A stretch of DNA of 64,000 nt, from positions 124,001 to 188,000 of the forward strand of contig NZ_JAFMPR010000006.1 of NCBI RefSeq assembly GCF_020667835.1, written 5' to 3'. The stretch is from Roseibaca sp. Y0-43 (GTDB taxonomy: Bacteria > Pseudomonadota > Alphaproteobacteria > Rhodobacterales > Rhodobacteraceae). This document shows positions 22,735 through 31,007 of this stretch, one piece after another. Below the pieces are notes generated by a model, which worked only from the letters and a program-made list of their open reading frames with translations, ran no database searches and was not told the DNA's origin. The translations under genes were made by a program, and so were the position numbers. Each line of letters begins with the position of its first letter. The first letter of the stretch is position 1.

Positions 22735-23289
22735 TCAGCGGGGCGAGCGTTTGGCCAGAATGCGCTGAAGCGTGCGGCGGTGCATACTCAGCCGCCGCGC
22801 GGTTTCGGACACGTTGCGGTCGCATTGCTCATAGACGCGCTGAATATGCTCCCAGCGGACGCGGTCCGCGGACATAGGGTTTTCCGGGGGTTCCGGCAAT
22901 ACCTCTTCCGAGGACAGGAGCGCGCGCACCACTTCAGCCGCGTCGGCGGGCTTGGACAGGTAATCGGTCGCCCCGATCTTGACCGCCGCCACGGCGGTGG
23001 CAATCGCGCCGTAGCCGGTCAGAACCACGATCCGCGCATCTTCGCGCCGCGCACGCAGCACTTCGACCACGTCCAGACCATTGCCGTCGTCCAGCCGCAG
23101 GTCGATCACGGCATAGGCGGGCGGACGGGCTGTCGCGATGGCTTTGCCAGCAGCCACGGATTCGGCGGTTTCCACCGCGAAACCGCGCTTTTCCATCGCG
23201 CGCGCAAGGCGTTTCAGGAACACCTCGTCATCATCGACGATCAGCAGCGACGGGTCCGGGCCAAGGTCAAGTTCAGCAGCTTCGGTCAT
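22735..23289 (-). CDS. regA: Redox response regulator RegA/PrrA
   Basis: 184 residues, the family's fixed length. The receiver domain has acidic pocket DDD (19-21), phosphoacceptor Asp63 (VIDLRLDD), Thr in VVLTGYGAI and Lys in YLSKPADA. The C-terminal three-helix Fis-type HTH (VSETARRLSMHRRTLQRILAKRSPR) is the near-invariant RegA DNA-binding helix. It is phosphorylated by RegB under reducing conditions and activates photosynthesis, nitrogen and carbon fixation and terminal-oxidase genes in relatives. It lies downstream of senC on the same strand, with a 104-base gap that holds a GC hairpin. The hvrA gene that follows regA in R. capsulatus is absent; an ABC cassette takes its place. Confidence 0.97.
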   Translation of the reverse strand: MTEAAELDLGPDPSLLIVDDDEVFLKRLARAMEKRGFAVETAESVAAGKAIATARPPAYAVIDLRLDDGNGLDVVEVLRARREDARIVVLTGYGAIATAVAAVKIGATDYLSKPADAAEVVRALLSSEEVLPEPPENPMSADRVRWEHIQRVYEQCDRNVSETARRLSMHRRTLQRILAKRSPR

Positions 23290-23356
23290 CTGGTTCCCCT
23301 TTGGGCTACCAGATAGTTAGGCTGCGACGCGCAAAAGGTCAATTTGAACTGCACAC

Positions 23357-23383
23357 GGGGCGCGCGTGATACCCGCGCGCCCC
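23357..23383 (-). other. GC-only hairpin in the senC-regA intergenic gap
   Basis: GGGGCGCGCG (23357-23366) and CGCGCGCCCC (23374-23383) form a perfect 10-bp stem with a 7-base loop. On the transcribed minus strand it lies about 10 bases after the senC stop and is not followed by a T-run, so it is more likely an attenuating or mRNA-stabilising intercistronic element than a full terminator. Confidence 0.6.
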
Positions 23384-23393
23384 GCGCACCCGC

Positions 23394-24014
23394 TCACGCG
23401 TTGTCGATGAAGCAGGCCACCCGGTCGGCCATCTGGTCCGGCGTTACCTCGCGGCGGAACAACTCGACAAAGCCATGGCCCGGCAGGTTCAGATAGGTGA
23501 AGGTCGAATGGTCGATGAGGTAGAATTCCTCATCCGTATCCTGCACCGCGAAATAGGCGCGATAAGCGCGCGCCGCGTCGCGCAATTGCTGTTCGGTGCC
23601 CGTCAGGCCCACCATCTTGGGGTGCATGAAGCTGACGAACTCGGCCAAGGCCTCGAGCGTGTCGCGGCCATGATCCACGGACACGAAGACCGGCGTCACG
23701 TCATAGCCGCGCTCTTCCAGGATGTTGACGGCCTCGGCGTTGCGGGCGTTGTCATAGGGGCAGACATCGGGGCAGAACGTGTAGCCGAAATACAAAAGCA
23801 CCGGGCGATCCGCGAAATCGGCTTCTGTCACCGGCTGGCCGGTGTGGTCGGTCAGGCTGAACGGCCCACCGATCGCGCCACTGCCGCCCGCGACAGAGGT
23901 TTCGCGGCACTGCCCGAACTGCGTGTCGTCCGGCGCGAACAACACCATGCCGCCCAAACCCCCAAGCACAAGGGCCAGAAACCCCGCGGCCATCAGCGAA
24001 TACCGTTTCAGCAT
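23394..24014 (-). CDS. senC: SCO1/SenC/PrrC copper-binding thioredoxin-fold protein
   Basis: 206 residues. An N-terminal anchor (SLMAAGFLALVLGGLGGMVLF) leads to a periplasmic thioredoxin-like domain with the copper motif CPDVC (Cys81, Cys85) and the third ligand His169 in YLIDHSTFTYL. It delivers copper to the CuA/CuB sites of haem-copper oxidases (especially cbb3), and in Rhodobacter it influences RegB signalling. Divergent from regB with an 89-base intergenic region, the canonical regB/senC-regA arrangement. Confidence 0.96.
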   Translation of the reverse strand: MLKRYSLMAAGFLALVLGGLGGMVLFAPDDTQFGQCRETSVAGGSGAIGGPFSLTDHTGQPVTEADFADRPVLLYFGYTFCPDVCPYDNARNAEAVNILEERGYDVTPVFVSVDHGRDTLEALAEFVSFMHPKMVGLTGTEQQLRDAARAYRAYFAVQDTDEEFYLIDHSTFTYLNLPGHGFVELFRREVTPDQMADRVACFIDNA

Positions 24015-24103
24015 GGACTACCCCGTTTGCAACTCTGCCGCTTGATGCCAAAGCCCGCGCCGCGTAACAATCCCCTTTCCCCAATATGTGACATCGCGCC
24101 CCC

Positions 24104-25489
24104 ATGGACCCCACCTTCGGAGAGATCACCCAAGACACCCGCACCGAATGGGTCCGGCTGCGCACGCTGGCCTATGTGCGGCTGTTGGCGCTGGTGGGGC
24201 AGGTCGGCGCGCTGGTGGTCGGCCAGCTTGCCTTCGGGCTGCGGTTCGACAACGGGCTGGTGGCGCTGGTCATCGGCGCGGCGGGGGTCACGGTGCTGTT
24301 GTCGCTGTTTCTATACCCGGCGGCAAAGCGCCTGACCGACACAGAGGCCTCGTTGACCTTTCTGTTCGACATCGCCCAATTGTCGCTGCTGCTATACCTG
24401 ACGGGCGGGATCACCAACCCGTTCGCGCTGCTCATCATGGCCCCCGTTGCGGTGGCGGCGATGGCGCTGCGGCTTCGGTCCACTTTGCTGTTGTCGCTGG
24501 TGGCGATTGCGCTGATTACGCTTGTCAGCGTCAGCTACCGGCCCTTGCGATTTGCCGATGGCACGGTGCTGGACGTGTCTTTCATCCTGACCTTCGGGCA
24601 TTGGGTGGCAATCGTGATCGGCATTGCCTTTCAGACCTTTTACGCCCAGCGCGTCGCGGCAGAGGCCAATTCCATGGCCGACGCGCTTCTGGCCGCGCAG
24701 ATGGCGCTCTCGCGCGAGCAGAAGCTGACCGACCTTGGCGGTGTGGTGGCTGCGACCGCGCATGAGTTGGGCACGCCCCTTGCCACTATCAAACTGGTAA
24801 GCGCCGAATTGGCCGACGATCTGGCAGACCGCCCGGAACTGGCCGAAGATGCGCGCCTGCTGGTTGAACAGGCCGAGCGCTGCCGGGTAATCCTGCATTC
24901 CATGGGGCGCAGCGGCAAGGATGACACGCTGATGCGCCGCGCGCCGCTGGAGGCGCTTTTGGCAGAGGCCGCAGAGCCGCATATGAACCGCGGCAAAACG
25001 GTGCATTTCCTTGTGCAACCCGGTGCCGGGGGCAGCCAGACGCAACCGCTGATCCAGCGCCAGCCAGAGCTGATCCACGGGCTGCGCAACCTGATCCAGA
25101 ACGCGGTCGATTTCGCGACAGACCAGGTCTGGGTCGATGCAAGCTGGACCAAGCAGACCTTGCGCATCCGGATCGTCGATGACGGACCGGGGTTTTCGCC
25201 GCAGGTTCTGGGCAGCATCGGCGAGCCGTTCATCGGGCGCGGGCGCGACCCGAACCGCTTCAAGCGCCGCCCCGGCTATTCGGGCATGGGTCTTGGCATG
25301 TTCATCGCCAAGACCTTGCTGGAGCGCACCGGCGCAAGGCTGGAATTCCTGAATTGCGACGGGGTGATAAAGACCCTTCCCGGCGCGCCGGAATTGCATG
25401 GCGCGCTGGTCGACCTGACATGGCCGCTGTCGCGCATCGCCGTCGACCCGGCAACGGCACTCCCGGAAAACCCCCGCCTGGACGGCTGA
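24104..25489 (+). CDS. regB: Redox sensor histidine kinase RegB/PrrB
   Basis: 461 residues. Six hydrophobic segments span ~25-180 and enclose the quinone-site heptapeptide GGITNPF (101-107). The H-box ATAHELGTPLATIKL has phosphoacceptor His220. The redox cysteine is Cys260 (QAERCRVIL), five residues offset from R. capsulatus His225/Cys265, so both sensing elements are preserved. The N, G1 and G2 boxes (NLIQNAVDFA, DDGPGFS, GMGLGMFIAKTLLE) complete the kinase. It reads the ubiquinone pool and disulphide state and phosphorylates RegA. ATG 24104 is preferred. No T-rich terminator is evident before the next gene at 25558. Confidence 0.97.
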   Translation: MDPTFGEITQDTRTEWVRLRTLAYVRLLALVGQVGALVVGQLAFGLRFDNGLVALVIGAAGVTVLLSLFLYPAAKRLTDTEASLTFLFDIAQLSLLLYLTGGITNPFALLIMAPVAVAAMALRLRSTLLLSLVAIALITLVSVSYRPLRFADGTVLDVSFILTFGHWVAIVIGIAFQTFYAQRVAAEANSMADALLAAQMALSREQKLTDLGGVVAATAHELGTPLATIKLVSAELADDLADRPELAEDARLLVEQAERCRVILHSMGRSGKDDTLMRRAPLEALLAEAAEPHMNRGKTVHFLVQPGAGGSQTQPLIQRQPELIHGLRNLIQNAVDFATDQVWVDASWTKQTLRIRIVDDGPGFSPQVLGSIGEPFIGRGRDPNRFKRRPGYSGMGLGMFIAKTLLERTGARLEFLNCDGVIKTLPGAPELHGALVDLTWPLSRIAVDPATALPENPRLDG

Positions 25490-25557
25490 CGGCCATCTGT
25501 GCCGAAAGAAACGGTTCCTTAACCATTTTGCACCACACAGAACGTGCAGTGTAACTG

Positions 25558-25920
25558 ATGGGGATGGGCATGGTGCCGTTTTACAGGATTTCGGGTTTGG
25601 TTATTTGCTGTCTTGCACTTGTCGCATGTGCGCCGCCACCGCCAGCTAACCCCATGGAAAGACATGCAAGGCTTGCAGCCGGTGCCGAAATCGCTGCACG
25701 CCAATGTGCGGGCTATGCAGGCGGCTACGATGGCGCGCAGAAAATGCGCCAAGACGCCAACCGAAACGTCACGCTGGCCCGCAACCTCGGCGCGACAGAT
25801 GCCGATCTCGACCGGGCGCGGAAGGCGGTGCAAACGACCTTTGACACGACCGCCGTTTGGATCAGCCGACAAGAGGCCTGCAACCAGCTTGTCAGTTTCA
25901 TCGCATGGGAAAGCAATTAA
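25558..25920 (+). CDS. Small predicted lipoprotein of unknown function
   Basis: Up to 120 residues. Lipoprotein signal peptide with lipobox LVAC (ISGLVICCLALVAC|APPPP), a proline patch, then a helical domain with two further cysteines (RQCAGYAGG and QEACNQLVSF) that could form a disulphide. I do not recognise the family. Three in-frame ATGs (25558, 25564, 25570) lie close together; GGGGATGGGC just before 25570 could act as ribosome-binding site, making the last the best start. The stop TAA shares bases with the convergent SDR stop (25917-25920), leaving no room for a terminator. Lys-poor and Ala-rich like its neighbours, so no sign of transfer. Confidence 0.7.
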   Translation: MGMGMVPFYRISGLVICCLALVACAPPPPANPMERHARLAAGAEIAARQCAGYAGGYDGAQKMRQDANRNVTLARNLGATDADLDRARKAVQTTFDTTAVWISRQEACNQLVSFIAWESN

Positions 25921-26726
25921 TGCGCAGGCACCGCGACCGGGTCCAGCAGCGTGCGCCCGCCGTCGATGGTCACGATCTGCCCGGTCATGAAGGCCGCCGC
26001 GTCCGAGGACAGGAATTGCACCGCTTCCGCCGCCTCTGACGCGGCACCGATGCGGCCCATGGGCGTTTGCCGCAAAATCCTGTCGCGGTAATCGTCATTG
26101 GTGCTCATCTGCTCTTTCAGATTGGCACTCATGACCGACCCGAGCGCCACGCCATTCACCCGGATGCGCGCAGAGGCCAGCGCCACCGCCAGCGACCGTG
26201 TCATCTGGTCCAGCGCGGCAGAGGCGATGGAGTAAGACATCAATTCGGGCTGGGTGCGCCGCGCGGCGATGGAGGACAGGTTGACGATGGACCCGGCCAT
26301 CCGGTTTTTATCCTCGACCTCTTCGGCCTGCGCGATCATGCGTTTGGCAACAAGCTGGCTTAGCTTCAGGCTGGCCAACAGGTTTTGCTGAAGCGCTTCC
26401 TCGACCGTGTCGCTCTGGTCGTCCAGCGGGTCGCAAGACATGCACTGACGCGTGGCATTGACCAGAATATCCACCCGGTCGAAGGCATCGACCGTGGCCG
26501 ATAGCAGATTGGCGATGGTCAGACGTTCGCGCAGGTCGCCCGCGAAGAAGATCGCCTGCTCATCCGTGCCCGACAGCTTGGCCACTTCGGATTTCAGCTT
26601 CGCCTCGTCACGGTCGGCCATGACGACATTCGCGCCCTGGTCGATGAAATGGCGGGCAATCGCCAGACCCACGCCATTGGCCGATCCGGTGATGATCGCG
26701 GTCTTGCCGGCAATCGAGAAGCTCAT
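25917..26726 (-). CDS. SDR-fold protein lacking the catalytic lysine
   Basis: 269 residues. Short-chain dehydrogenase/reductase with a good cofactor loop TGSANGVG (13-20), Asp at 64 (AGDL), Ser152 and Tyr165 in the expected 13-residue spacing, but the YxxxK lysine is Ser169 (YSIAS), and the usual NNAG is VNATRQ. The end PVGPR-like region keeps SSDAAAFMTGQIVTIDGG. With the lysine missing, conventional hydride-transfer chemistry should be crippled, so it may be a pseudo-enzyme, a binding protein or a non-redox SDR. ATG 26726 overlaps the stop of the upstream methyltransferase (ATGA), implying co-production. Confidence 0.88.
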   Translation of the reverse strand: MSFSIAGKTAIITGSANGVGLAIARHFIDQGANVVMADRDEAKLKSEVAKLSGTDEQAIFFAGDLRERLTIANLLSATVDAFDRVDILVNATRQCMSCDPLDDQSDTVEEALQQNLLASLKLSQLVAKRMIAQAEEVEDKNRMAGSIVNLSSIAARRTQPELMSYSIASAALDQMTRSLAVALASARIRVNGVALGSVMSANLKEQMSTNDDYRDRILRQTPMGRIGAASEAAEAVQFLSSDAAAFMTGQIVTIDGGRTLLDPVAVPAH

Positions 26727-27730
26727 CGTTTTCCCCTGCGCGGTTGCTTGGCGTGCCAGACGCGGAAGCGGGTGTCTTCGGCCAGAACCGACAGATGCGC
26801 GAACCGCTCTTCCAGCATTTGTGCATAGGGCAAATGGCGGTTCGCAACCAGCCATAACTGCCCGCGCGTGCCCAGCGCCCGCGCCGCTGCCGAAATAAAC
26901 GCCAAACCCAGCTCTGGCCGCGCATCGCGCCCGACATGGAAGGGTGGGTTCATGACAATGCCGCCAAGCGAGTCGGGCAGGCTGAACGCGGTCGCGTCGG
27001 CCCAATGGAATTGCGCGCGGGGGTCGGTGATGTTGGCGCGTGCGGCGGCGAGGGCGTCGGCCTCTGCCTCTACCAGGTGCAGCACCTCTGGCCCGTTGCG
27101 CGACAGGATCGCGGCGGACAGATACCCCCACCCCGCCCCGAAATCGGCCATCCGCGCGGGCAAATCCGCCGGCAGCACTTCGGCCAGCATCTCTGATGCG
27201 GGGTCGACCGCATCCGCCGAAAACAGGCCCGGCGCGGTTGCCATCGGGCCGAACCGGGTCTGCACGCTTTGCGCGCCCAAGGCCCAATCGGAAAAATCCA
27301 CGCCGCGCGGGTCGAACCAGACCAGCTTGCCATGCGATTTCGACAGGCTTTCGACCGCCACCCGCGCACGAAGCGCTTTCAGGATCGAATCGATCCCGTC
27401 GGTCTTTTGCCCATCGACCAGCACCATCTGCCCCGCAAGGCTGGCGGCCTGCGCGATCAGCAAATGGGCGTGGTCCTTCGCGCGTGGTAGGCAGACCAGC
27501 ACACTGGGCGCAGGTTCCGCGACGGTTCCAACGCTGTAGCCCGCCTGCACCAACGCGTCATGATCGGGCCGGTAGCCCTGCACTATGCGCAGGCGCGCGG
27601 GGTCGATCGGGTCGAACCGCTCGCCCGCGGCGGGGCGCAGAACGGTCACGGGGCCGTCGGGCAGGATCAGGCCATCTTCCACCGCGCGCACCAGTCGGTC
27701 GGCGCGCGGGGCCGGTGTGGCCAATGTCAC
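26723..27730 (-). CDS. RsmC/RlmG-like class I methyltransferase
   Basis: About 335 residues. An N-terminal non-catalytic MTS-like half (to ~165) is followed by a Rossmann methyltransferase with motif I ADFGAGWGYLSA and motif IV NPPFHVG, the signature of N2-guanine or other exocyclic-amine methyltransferases such as RsmC (16S rRNA m2G1207) and RlmG. SAM-dependent, cytosolic. The start is uncertain: no ATG is available. GTG 27730 (MTLATPAPRADR) is used here, and TTG 27748 is also possible; neither has a clear ribosome-binding site. Overlaps the SDR gene by four bases and lies 24 bases after clpS. Confidence 0.85.
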   Translation of the reverse strand: MTLATPAPRADRLVRAVEDGLILPDGPVTVLRPAAGERFDPIDPARLRIVQGYRPDHDALVQAGYSVGTVAEPAPSVLVCLPRAKDHAHLLIAQAASLAGQMVLVDGQKTDGIDSILKALRARVAVESLSKSHGKLVWFDPRGVDFSDWALGAQSVQTRFGPMATAPGLFSADAVDPASEMLAEVLPADLPARMADFGAGWGYLSAAILSRNGPEVLHLVEAEADALAAARANITDPRAQFHWADATAFSLPDSLGGIVMNPPFHVGRDARPELGLAFISAAARALGTRGQLWLVANRHLPYAQMLEERFAHLSVLAEDTRFRVWHAKQPRRGKR

Positions 27731-27754
27731 GGGGTTATGAGGCAACAAGCGGAT

Positions 27755-28090
27755 TTATTCTTTCTCGAGCGTGCATTGCAGCGGGTGCTGGTGGCGGCGC
27801 GCGAAATCCATCACCTGCGCCACCTTGGTTTCCGCCACCTCATGCGAGAAGACGCCCACCACCGCAACACCCTTCTTATGCACGGTCAGCATGATGTCGA
27901 AGGCCATGGCGTGCGACATGCCAAAGAAGCGCTCCAGCACATGCACGACGAATTCCATGGGCGTGTAATCGTCGTTCAGCAGCATGACCTTGTACATCGG
28001 CGGGCGTTGCGTGCGCGTCTTGGTCTTGGTGACGACCGCGCCATCATTTTCGACGCCATCGCCATCTGTCATGGTCGGTGCAATATGCAT
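27755..28090 (-). CDS. clpS: ATP-dependent Clp protease adaptor ClpS
   Basis: 111 residues. The core motif [24 protein letters not shown] binds N-degron substrates; the hydrophobic pocket (NDDYT, M, VHKKG) is intact, as is the C-terminal ClpA-binding [10 protein letters not shown]. It hands proteins with destabilising N-terminal residues to ClpAP. ATG 28090 follows GGAAGAG by four bases; ATG 28072 (MTDGDG) is an alternative. No clpA is adjacent. Confidence 0.95.
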   Translation of the reverse strand: MHIAPTMTDGDGVENDGAVVTKTKTRTQRPPMYKVMLLNDDYTPMEFVVHVLERFFGMSHAMAFDIMLTVHKKGVAVVGVFSHEVAETKVAQVMDFARRHQHPLQCTLEKE

Positions 28091-28193
28091 CGGGCTCTTC
28101 CGCTAGGTTTGTGCAGGCTGATATAGCGGCCAATATAGACCGAGTCACCCCTCTGAAAACCCCGCGCTGCGCAGGAACCGATCAGGCACCGAC

Positions 28194-28898
28194 ATGGACA
28201 GGATCACAACCATCGGCTTCGACGCGGATGACACGCTTTGGCATAACGAGCGTTTCTTTCGCCTGACGCAGGACCATTTCGCGGGGCTTCTGGCCGCGTA
28301 TACCGAGCGCGAGACCCTCATGGCGCGCCTGCTGGACGCCGAACGCCGCAACCTTGCGCGCTATGGCTATGGCATCAAGGGCTTCATGCTGTCGATGATC
28401 GAAACCGCCATCGAGGTGACGGATGGACGCGTGCCGGCTTCGGTGATTTCCGACATCCTGAGTGCCGGGCAAGAGATGCTGCGACACCCGATCGAATTGC
28501 TGCCCCATGCCGAAGCAAGCATTCGCGCGCTTGCGCCGTCGCATCGTTTGGTGCTGATAACCAAGGGCGATTTGCTGGACCAGGAACGCAAGCTGGCGCA
28601 ATCGGGTCTGGGCGACCTGTTCGACGCCATCGAAATCGTGTCGGAAAAGACGCCCGACACCTATGCCCGCATTTTCGCGCGCCATGGCGATGGGGCCGAA
28701 CGCGCGCTGATGGCCGGGAATTCGATGCGCTCGGACGTGGTCGCGCCGATCATGGCAGGCGCGTGGGGCGTGCATGTGCCCCATGGGCTGGAATGGGAGA
28801 TCGAACAGGCAGAGCCCCCCTTCGATCATGATCGGTTTCGGACCCTGCGACATTTGGGCGAGTTGCCCGAGCTGGTGGGCTGGATCGACGGCTGCTGA
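28194..28898 (+). CDS. HAD-superfamily hydrolase
   Basis: 234 residues. Motif I GFDADDTLW (nucleophile Asp10, acid Asp12), motif II VLITKGD, motif III lysine in SEKTPDTYARIF and motif IV GNSMRSDV are all present, so it should be an active Mg-dependent phosphatase; the helical cap is of the C1 type. The substrate cannot be read from sequence (YjjG- or phosphoglycolate-like small phosphoesters are possible). The gene is divergent from clpS with a 103-base gap. Confidence 0.88.
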   Translation: MDRITTIGFDADDTLWHNERFFRLTQDHFAGLLAAYTERETLMARLLDAERRNLARYGYGIKGFMLSMIETAIEVTDGRVPASVISDILSAGQEMLRHPIELLPHAEASIRALAPSHRLVLITKGDLLDQERKLAQSGLGDLFDAIEIVSEKTPDTYARIFARHGDGAERALMAGNSMRSDVVAPIMAGAWGVHVPHGLEWEIEQAEPPFDHDRFRTLRHLGELPELVGWIDGC

Positions 28899-29081
28899 CG
28901 CAGAATATTGCGGGCGCAAGCCAACATGCCCCTAAACCTGCCACAAGCTTGCATTAAGAACACAGCGAAAGGCGTTGAATAAACAACCTTTTCCCTGCGT
29001 GGCGTTCGTGCTACGCTTAACATGAGCAGAAAATAACCCGCATCCTTAAAACCAGCGGGACAAAACGACAGAGGCAACGAG

Positions 29082-31007
29082 ATGCAGGCGCAGTTCATGC
29101 GACGTGTCGGGCTTGGCATTTTGGTGCTGGGTTGGGTGTTGTGGGTTTCCCTAGCACCCCTCCATGCAGCACCTTATGCGGCAATGGTGATGGATGCCCG
29201 CAATGGCGAGGTGATCCATGCCCGCAACCATGACACACGGCTGCACCCGGCGTCGCTGACCAAGATGATGACGCTCTACATTGCCTTCGAGGCGGTGAAA
29301 CACGGCGAAGTCGGGCTGGATACGAAGTTCAAGGTCAGCCGCCGCGCCACGCGTACGGAATGCGTCTGCCTTGGGCTGCGCGAGGGGCAAACCATCTCGT
29401 TGCGCTACCTGATCCGTGCCGCCGCGCTACGCTCGGCCAATGACGCGGCTGTCGTCATCGCCGAGGGGATTTCCGGCAGCGTCGAGGCGTTTGCCGAACG
29501 CATGACCCGCACGGCCCGCGCGATGGGTATGAACAACTCCACCTTCAAGAACCCTCATGGTCTGACACAAGCCGGCCATATGTCGACCGCGCGCGACATG
29601 ACCATCCTGGGCCGTCAGCTGTTCTTCGACTATCCGCAATATTTCAACATCTTCTCGCGCCGGTCCGATTTCGCGGGCGTGGCCAACGTGCCCAACACCA
29701 ACCGCCGCTTTCTGGACGCTTATCAAGGTGCAAACGGGATCAAGACGGGATACACCCGCGCGGCGGGGTTCAACCTGACCGCTTCGGCACAGCGCGGGTC
29801 CAAGCATATCATCACCACGATGTTCGGCGGCAGTTCGACCGCCGCGCGCAACGCCCGCGTGGCGGAATTGATGGATCTGGGGTTCAGCCGTGCGAAATCG
29901 CGCGTAGCCGTGCGTCCGCCCGCGACCCCGGCCTATCAGGGCCGCGCCACGCTGGTGGCCGAGAAACCGCGCAACGGCGATGACGACCCCAATGCCGGTG
30001 CCAAGACGATTCGCATTGTCACCGCCGTGCGCACCAGTTTGCGCCCCCGCGCCCGCCCCGCTCCGCAAGTGCCCGAAGAGGTGCTGGTCGCCGTGGTCGA
30101 GGGGGTGGACCTGTCGGTGTCGCAAACGGCGGAAGAGTTGACCCTGACAGAGCTGGCCCCGGAAGAGCTGGACATCAGCCCCCCGCCACGCCCCGAAGCG
30201 GTCGCAGAGGCGATTGACCTGAGCGTGGCCGAAGCTGCGGGTTTCGGTATTGCCGACCCCGCCGATCTGGACGCGCTGGAAGACGCGGACGCCGCCGCCA
30301 TGGACCTTGCCGAGGCAGAGGCCGCGGCCCAGCCCGAAGAGAGCGCCGAAGAGATCCCGGTCTTCTTGGCCGAAGCCGCCCCCTTGCCCGAACCGGACCC
30401 AGCCCCGGAAGCGGCGGCAACGCGCGTCGCGGAAGCGTCCGAACCTGTCCAGACCGAAGCGATCTTGCTCGAAACCGCGCCCTTGGCAGAGGCCACCGCC
30501 CCCGCGCCCCTGATCGTCGCCCAGAACGAAGGCCCACCGGCAGACATGCTGTGGACCGGCGCGCCCGAATCCTTCCTGCCCGGCGCAACCGACAGTGCGC
30601 TGGACATGAACGTGGATCTGGACGTGACGGTCGCGCCCCCTGTGATCGAGGAGTCGGGCATTATCCTGACCCGCTCTGAAGCGACGGATGAAGAGTTTCA
30701 CACCGCCGTCATCGCCGAATCGTTCCACGCGCCTGCGACCCAGATCATCAGCCGGGTCTCGACCTCGGACGATGCGCGGCTATGGGGCATCTCTCTGGGC
30801 GCATTCAACAGCCGTCACGACGCGGAGCGCAGCCTGATTACCGTGAAGATGGCGGAAGCGCAGGCGCTGTCGAGCGGGATCAGCCGGATTCGCCAGACCA
30901 GTGGGCGGTTTGAGGCAAGCTTCGCAGGCCTGACAGAGGGCGAGGCCGACCGCGCCTGTGCCCGCCTGTCGGCGCGGGGCATGGATTGCAGCGTGGCGCG
31001 ACCCTAA
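29082..31007 (+). CDS. dacA: D-alanyl-D-alanine carboxypeptidase (S11) with acidic linker and C-terminal SPOR domain
   Basis: 641 residues, far longer than PBP5 (~400). Signal peptide (GILVLGWVLWVSLAPLHA). Catalytic Ser58 in SLTK (Lys61), SAN at 118-120 and KTG from Lys221 show a working DD-carboxypeptidase that trims the terminal D-Ala of muropeptides. Residues ~310-550 are a long Ala/Glu/Pro-rich linker with recurring DLSV motifs. The last ~80 residues (LWGISLGAFNSRHDAERSL... to the end) fit a SPOR peptidoglycan-binding domain, which targets proteins to denuded septal glycan. AGAGGCAACGAG precedes the ATG. The stop TAA overlaps the convergent DMT gene. Confidence 0.92.
   Translation: MQAQFMRRVGLGILVLGWVLWVSLAPLHAAPYAAMVMDARNGEVIHARNHDTRLHPASLTKMMTLYIAFEAVKHGEVGLDTKFKVSRRATRTECVCLGLREGQTISLRYLIRAAALRSANDAAVVIAEGISGSVEAFAERMTRTARAMGMNNSTFKNPHGLTQAGHMSTARDMTILGRQLFFDYPQYFNIFSRRSDFAGVANVPNTNRRFLDAYQGANGIKTGYTRAAGFNLTASAQRGSKHIITTMFGGSSTAARNARVAELMDLGFSRAKSRVAVRPPATPAYQGRATLVAEKPRNGDDDPNAGAKTIRIVTAVRTSLRPRARPAPQVPEEVLVAVVEGVDLSVSQTAEELTLTELAPEELDISPPPRPEAVAEAIDLSVAEAAGFGIADPADLDALEDADAAAMDLAEAEAAAQPEESAEEIPVFLAEAAPLPEPDPAPEAAATRVAEASEPVQTEAILLETAPLAEATAPAPLIVAQNEGPPADMLWTGAPESFLPGATDSALDMNVDLDVTVAPPVIEESGIILTRSEATDEEFHTAVIAESFHAPATQIISRVSTSDDARLWGISLGAFNSRHDAERSLITVKMAEAQALSSGISRIRQTSGRFEASFAGLTEGEADRACARLSARGMDCSVARP

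Noticed and set aside
25917-26726. Assigning the SDR a specific oxidoreductase activity
   Set aside because: The YxxxK lysine is missing (Ser169) and the NNAG motif is altered, so a defined reaction would be invention.
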